A program made the position numbers and the translations under genes. Shown here in pieces: positions 58,643-64,000 of a DNA stretch of 64,000 bases. Every line of letters begins with the position of its first letter. The first letter of the stretch is position 1. Source of the stretch: Gnetum montanum (taxonomy: Eukaryota > Streptophyta > Gnetopsida > Gnetales > Gnetaceae). Location: positions 4,198-68,197 of the forward strand of contig MNCI01021396.1 in the NCBI GenBank assembly GCA_015680685.1, given 5' to 3'. Under the pieces are notes generated by a model that had not been told where the DNA came from, did not search any database, and worked only from the letters and a program-made list of their open reading frames with translations.

Positions 58643-59359
58643 TGAAACACCACTAATTTTGGCCTAGCACATTAAATTGAAAATGACTCAAACCCTTTCA
58701 AGCATTTAGAAGGAAAAATTTGACTAAGGTAGGGAGGTCACCCCCAACTTGCCCAAGCTAGCTTGCTCACGCTATCAAGCTAGCTTTCCCTCAGCATCAG
58801 CAACTCCAACAACTTCAAAATCAAGTCAAAAGAGTCCAAATCTGAAAGTGTCAGGCTGCAATATGAGTCTAGCGTGAACAACTTTTAGAGGCTCAAAACA
58901 GCATCAAAATGGTCTAATTTTGAAGGGACAAGTCACCCTCAAGGTCCATTAATGATTTCTCCAAGTTTTAGCCTCCAAAACTTCAAATTTCAGCTCCAAA
59001 AACACTCATTTTTGTTACTAACGCGCAGGACATGTTGGCAGCATGAGTCCAGCGTGATCAACTTCCAGAAAATTTTAAAAAATTCCAAAAAATGGCAAAA
59101 AATTCTCAACATTAGCAACTCCTAGAAAATTCCATAAAATGGCAGAAAATTCTCATCATCAGCAACTCCCAGAAAATTCTAGAAAAACTCAGGGACAAAG
59201 AAGTTTAAAGCAAGACAGGTCAAATTTCCCTTGTACATTTCATTGTAAATCTTTATTTGTGGGATAGTTAGGCCCTCACGATCTAATTTAAATGTACTTT
59301 CATGGGCTTGAATAACCCATAAATTGTAAAATGCGATGTACCTGGTCAAGAATGTAGCT

Positions 59360-59572
59360 TGCCGACACACATCCAACTCGTGCACAACTATCTGACACAA
59401 ATCCAACTCTTGCAAAACTATCCAACACACATCCAACTCTCGCCAACACACATCCAACTCTCGCCAACACACATCCAACTCGTGCACAACTATCTGACAC
59501 AAATCCAACTCGTGCACAACTATCCAACACACATCCAACTCTCGCAAAAACATATCCAACCCGAGCACAATT
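59360..59572. repeat. Mixed 30/21-bp minisatellite (ACACATCCAACTC)
   Basis: Units of 30 bp (TGCACAACTATC plus CGACACAAATCCAACTC type) and 21 bp (CGCCAACACACATCCAACTC) alternate as 30, 30, 21, 21, 30, 30, 21. Both strands are open over the array only because 30 and 21 are multiples of three. Confidence 0.85.
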
Positions 59573-59850
59573 ATCCATTGGACACATGTCACTAGATCTT
59601 CTTTCCTCTCATCTCCCAACCATTGATTCCATTCTTGAATTTTGTGCTCGAGCCTGGCCCAACCTTATAAATACCCTATCAATTCACATAAACCAGGAGG
59701 CAAAAAAAGAAGAGAGATTGGCAATTCTGAGAGAGGATAGAACCTGCAATCCTTGGGCGCTCGACACACATTACTGTTGGCATCCAAGAATTTCTTACAT
59801 TCATCACATCACATCATTGCATCATCATGTTACATCACCCCAAGTTTAGG

Positions 59851-59935
59851 TGTTTGACCTACCATCTACACACAGCTATGCTTTGACCAGTGNTGTTTGA
59901 CCTACCATCTACACACAGCTATGCTTTGACCAGTG
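59851..59935. other. Assembly-join artefact: 42-bp duplication around an N
   Basis: The 42 bases before the N at 59893 (59851-59892) are repeated exactly after it (59894-59935). Two contig ends that overlap were joined with an N rather than merged. Confidence 0.85.
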
Positions 59936-60067
59936 CACATCTTTTCTAAGCAATACATCATTTTTGTTTTTCCAACCAAACATTATTTCTATTTTCTTTT
60001 TTACGTTCTGTTTACATTTCTTCTTACATTCAGTTTATGTTCAGTTTATATTTTATGTCTTGTTTAC

Positions 60068-60161
60068 GGCTTACATTCTTATGTCTTATGGCTCATGTTT
60101 ACATTTTACGCACNTGGCTTACATTCTTATGTCTTATGGCTCATGTTTACATTTTACGCAC
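60068..60161. other. Assembly-join artefact: 46-bp duplication around an N
   Basis: Bases 60068-60113 are repeated exactly at 60116-60161, on either side of the N at 60114. The cause is the same as at 59893. Confidence 0.85.
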
Positions 60162-60384
60162 ATTTACATGTTTTAAGACATCGTTTACGATAACCCCAGT
60201 GCTAGTCATAGCTTACGCTTAGGGAAGTCCTTGGTTGATTTGCATGCAAACCATCTAAGGCACTCTACCTTCATTTACTTTTCCAGCATGCCCTCAGGCG
60301 AAGGCAAGGTCAGCTATGGCTGCCCGACGATCTCTCGGTGTCTATTTCCCTTCCACCCTTGCACCGACGATATAGGTCAACACA

Positions 60385-62559
60385 ACTAGATTATTAATAC
60401 AATTTAGAACAAAAAGAAAATATGGCCAAAACTAGTAAAAACATGGTTAAAATGTTGACTAGCATCCCATGCATAATAAGAGATCTTCAAAACATCTAAA
60501 TTGTAGAAATTAATATATATATATATATATATGATAATTTAGGAAAATCAACAAACAAATGCTAAAAAAGCTTATTTAATTAAACAAATGCACACTAAAT
60601 GAATATTAAATCCTAAAGAAGTAAATATATCAAATTATTCTGCCTATAACTTATAGTATTGCAACAAAGTGACCTTTCATGGCTTCAATGTTTCTAATAA
60701 ACTATAAATCCTAGGCAAAATGGTGCATCAACAATGATATTGAAGTAATATTTAAAATGAGATATGGAAATATGACTTATCATAGGATCCTTTTGACAAC
60801 ACAAATATAGTTGGCTATAAATCTAGATCTAGCTAACTATTATTTAATCATTCAAAATCTCATTCTCTAGATCAATATCCCAAATGTTCTTAAGGTAAGA
60901 CAAAAGGTTGTCCTCAAGAAAATATTTTTTGGTTTATAATCTCACAATGCTTTGATAACATTTGGTAGGATGCTTTCTCTTATGAAAAAAATAAATTAAA
61001 TATAAATTCTTATTCCTAATAATATTTTTAAATCTTTTTCTAACATGATTTGGTACCCAACGTTGACCTAATGGACATCTCCTATGAGCAAAGTTAAGGA
61101 CTATGTCTAATCCTAAGGGAATAACTCTTGTTAAGCCTAAATGATAATAATGTTTAATGTCCAAAATCATAACTAATGAAAGGATGATCCAAGAAGTTCT
61201 AGAAGCATAAGCTAGTAACAAATTCAAAATCAAAATAAAATATAAAAATATAAATTTAACCAAAATGCAAATCATTCAAATAAGCATAGCAAACCAAAGT
61301 AGTATCCCATGTGCCAATGGCCCATCCAATGCTTGATATGTACTAACTTAAAACTCTAACAAAAGGAGTTAGTGCACATCCCCTATATTAAAATATAATC
61401 AAAAATAACAAAAATATATAAAAGATACTAAAATATAAAATTTATTAAAATATTAGCACATGGGTAAAAGTATTATAATTAATAATATGAAAAGAAAGTG
61501 AAAGGTAAAAATAATCTTTAAATATTTAAAAAGTACAAAGGTGAATGAAAAAGAACATAGCTCACAATTCTTAATCAATATAAGAAAGGAATAGCAATAA
61601 TAAATATAGGTTGGTAAACAAAACATCAAGGGTTTAAATTGCAAGCATACCAAGGTGTAAGAGTATCTTTAATAGTGGTGTTACCTTCATGAGAACCAAA
61701 CAAAGTTAGAACAAATCAAATGACACTTATCAACCTAATTGATTACATAACTATGTAACTTACTACTGATCTAAATAGTCATAGATTCTTTGTAAAGATA
61801 AATAACACTTACTGACTTGATTAATCATATAAGTATCAAGCTCATTACTAACTTGACAAGCAACATAGTTATTTCGAAGATTGATATCATTAGTAATAAA
61901 AAATTAAATTTGAAGTTAAATAAGCAAATATCAAATGTATATACAAATTACTAAAATAATTCCTTAATTCATGGAGAGACATACCTAAATCACTAGCAAA
62001 GGCCAAGAATTATGGTTCCAAAACAAAGATTCTAATTTGCAAAAAAAAAAAAAAGGTCAAAGCTTCAATGTATGCTCTAATTATTGTGTAAAAATGTCAA
62101 AGATGCAAAACAAAATTTCTAACATCCTAGAAGTTTTTCTACATTAATAAAAATTATAAAATTTCATGATTATTATTTCTAGGTTCTCAAGCTTCCACGG
62201 GAGTCCTAGATCCTACATTTTCATTATTTTCTCAATTTTCCATTGCCTAGAGATTTGGGGTTGCTTTAGAAAGTTTCTTAATTTTTCATGCTAAATTACA
62301 TGATGGTATTAGATGTTCTTTACAACCTTGTATGAGGGTTATGGTGGATTGGGAAGGAGAAATTGTGATGCATGTCAATGAAATGAACAACTTTGCCTCC
62401 TATTTCATTAACATCTAGAGATTTTTCATGGGCCAAAAACATGAAAAACAACTTGAAACCTTGGAGCAATAACTTAAAAATTTAGCATAGTAGAAACAAA
62501 CACAAAATATGGTTTAAAAGGATCAAAATGTGATCAAAACAAGTTAAAACATTGAATAA
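60385..62559. other. AT-rich DNA without recognisable genes
   Basis: It holds a (TA)n run at 60512-60533, a run of about 15 A at 62041-62055, and a diverged ~95-100-bp duplication at about 61710-61880 (ACACTTA...ATTGATTACATAA). On the minus strand TGTTATCAAAGC near 60945-60957 resembles an initiator-Met primer site, but no LTR pair was found. The short frames are not convincing. Confidence 0.5.
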
Positions 62560-63427
62560 CATATCCTCATCATCATTATCATCCTAGCCATGTCCCAACA
62601 AAAAAGGATTAGCTACATGAGTTCTTTTTCATCATTCATCTCTAAGAAGACATAGATCCTTGTTTATTTGTAGCTTCTTCAAATTATCTTTGATCATTTT
62701 TTCCATGTCTTCATTGATCTTACCTTTGATGGCTTTTATCAAATAGTGATGTAGCAACCTTTATTTATAGACTCATTATCTAATCTTCTTTTCACATGTT
62801 CAAATCATATAAGTGATCATTCTTATAGCCTATTTTAAATAGTATCTACTTCAAATATTCTTCTCATGTTTGTATTATATAGTTTATATCTTGTAGTAAT
62901 ATTTAACATCCATCAAAGCATTTACATTTTTACCACACTAATTTATTGGTCTTGCCTCCTTTGTACTACACAACATTTAGCATCATATAAGATAGTAGTC
63001 ATGATTTTTGTCCTATAAAAGTTTTTCTCTAATTATATAGGTATCTTTTATCACATAGAATACCACTAGCCTATCTTGATTTTAACCATCTTGCCTCAAT
63101 TCTATTTCTAATATCTTTATGAATTTTACCATCTAATTGAATGATTGATCCTAGGTAGTGAAACTGTTTGCAATTAGAGATTGTTTTACTTGAATTATCA
63201 CTTCTATTTCCATCATTATGTATGCAATTATTAAAATTACATTCCATATAATTTTTCTTACTTCTACTAATTCTTAAATTTTTTGATTCAATAGCATATC
63301 TCCACTTCTTCATTTTAGTAGCAATATTTCTTTGAGTTGTATCTACCAACATAATATCATCTACAAATAGCATATAACAAGGGACTTCATGTGGTATTTC
63401 CTTTGTTAATTCATTCATAATAATGTC
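62560..63427 (-). pseudogene. 3' part of an RTE-type LINE (reverse transcriptase end)
   Basis: On the minus strand 63418-63071 is open (115 residues): M-N-E-L-T-K-E-I, then M-L-F-V-D-D-I-M-L-V (the F-A-D-D-type catalytic motif), S-K-N-L-R-I-S-R-S-K, Y-M-E-C-N-F and Y-L-G-S-I-I-Q. Downstream, with stops, come A-S-G-I-L-C-D-K and, near the end, M-I-K-D-N-L-K-K-L and H-V-A-N-P. A GATGATAATGATGATGAGG tail near 62565-62590 fits the short 3' repeats of RTE LINEs. The endonuclease and most of RT are absent (5' truncated). Confidence 0.75.
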
Positions 63428-64000
63428 TCATACATGAAATTAATCTTAGAAATATCTAGGAATGAAGATAATGATAAAAAATAATTAGATCTAAAAATTA
63501 GACATTATGCTTTTTAGATGCTAAACAATCCAATTAACCATAATATATGTGCATGTAATACAAAATTACCAAAATATATCTAATAAATCATAAAGTAGTA
63601 AATTATCCTATCTAAATGATAGAGCTTCAGAGAAAGAATTCAAAATGTTACAATCTCTAAAACAAGCTTCAAAACATAGGTAAAGTGACATGTTAACAAC
63701 AAGATCTAATCAAAATTAGAAATGAGATTTGACACTATAGCTTTCCAAGTATCTTGGTTGATAATGTAGATCTAGTTCTAACTTCTTTCTAATTTGACAA
63801 GATATCATACTATGTAAATGGATGATCTCTCATGAAATTAGTGCTAAGAATTTATACTTAGAAGATAAGACAATGTTGGCCAAAATGGAAAATCTAATGG
63901 AAAACTAAAAATCAAGAAAATTCTAATTCTAAAAATATTTTAAAAATATTTTTTAACATGGATTGATGCCTAGCACTTTCATAATGGACATCACTTTGGG
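63428..64000. other. AT-rich DNA, no feature seen
   Basis: No open frame, repeat word or LTR end is recognisable to the window edge. Confidence 0.5.

Larger units (their letters stand above)
58643..60384 (+). repeat. Plus-strand LTR of a Tat-like element
   Basis: It starts TGAAACACCAC after GCTAG and ends near GGTCAACACA before ACTAG, a possible target duplication. The TATA box CTTATAAATACC is at 59663-59674. Inside are ~55-bp repeats (AGAAAATTC words, 59060-59190) and the 59360-59572 minisatellite. The stretch TTGCACCGACGATATAGG near the end could instead be a primer site, in which case the LTR would end near 60353. Confidence 0.5.

Noticed and set aside
59179-59619. 146-residue minus-strand frame with repeated E-L-D-V-C motifs
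   Set aside because: It is the translation of the 30/21-bp minisatellite. All frames stay open because the unit lengths are multiples of three.
60943-60957. Initiator-Met-like primer site on the minus strand (TGTTATCAAAGC)
   Set aside because: No LTR pair, gag or pol could be found around it. It is noted only as a weak resemblance.
60934-61275. 113-residue minus-strand frame in AT-rich DNA
   Set aside because: It is rich in Ile, Leu and Tyr as AT-rich DNA gives by chance. No motif is visible.

Overview
This window is non-genic plant DNA built almost entirely from old, nested LTR retrotransposons. I found no intact host gene. The organism is most likely a land plant with a very large genome. 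A gymnosperm is my best guess, because the sequence is AT-rich, packed with diverged Ty3/gypsy elements of the Tat and Athila type, and riddled with stop codons. That assignment is inference, not proof.

Layout, left to right. (1) Positions 1-26545 hold one giant Tat-type element (Tat-1) read on the minus strand and broken by four later insertions. Its 5' LTR lies at 21350-26545, its primer binding site at 21321-21343, its protease ORF at about 19700-20350, a minisatellite at 15660-15790, an antisense spliced gene at about 11900-15640, a ~195-bp hairpin repeat array at 1260-3560, and the start of its RT ORF at 178-403. The insertions are: a non-autonomous copia-like element (22404-26076) inside the LTR; a 3.67-kb solo LTR (15985-19654) with perfect GAAAA target duplications; a gag-protease Athila-like element (4651-11083); and an LTR end (1-177). 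(2) Positions 26555-39179 hold a 12.6-kb plus-strand Tat element (Tat-E). It has two ~1.44-kb LTRs, gag, protease, its own copy of the antisense gene, and an integrase tail, but no recognisable RT. (3) Positions 39180-45250 hold broken LTRs and 3' UTRs of related elements, including a tandem LTR-UTR duplication. (4) Positions 45250-55534 hold another minus-strand Tat element (Tat-A) with 5' LTR, PBS, gag, protease and an 18-unit ~189-bp array. (5) Positions 55540-58640 hold a decayed pol (RT, RNase H, second RNase H) on the minus strand. (6) Positions 58643-60384 hold a further LTR with two assembly-join artefacts. (7) Positions 60385-64000 are AT-rich DNA with the 3' end of an RTE-type LINE.

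The most interesting result comes from comparing the copies. In this Tat family a multi-kilobase block separates protease from reverse transcriptase. The block carries a ~30-bp minisatellite, a multi-exon gene on the opposite strand, and a tandem array of ~190-bp units each centred on an inverted repeat. A splice-acceptor-like site just before the RT ORF is kept in two copies. The block may therefore be removed as an intron, as is known for the intron between protease and RT in Ogre elements. The antisense gene is recognisable in two elements lying in opposite orientations, each time antisense to its host element.
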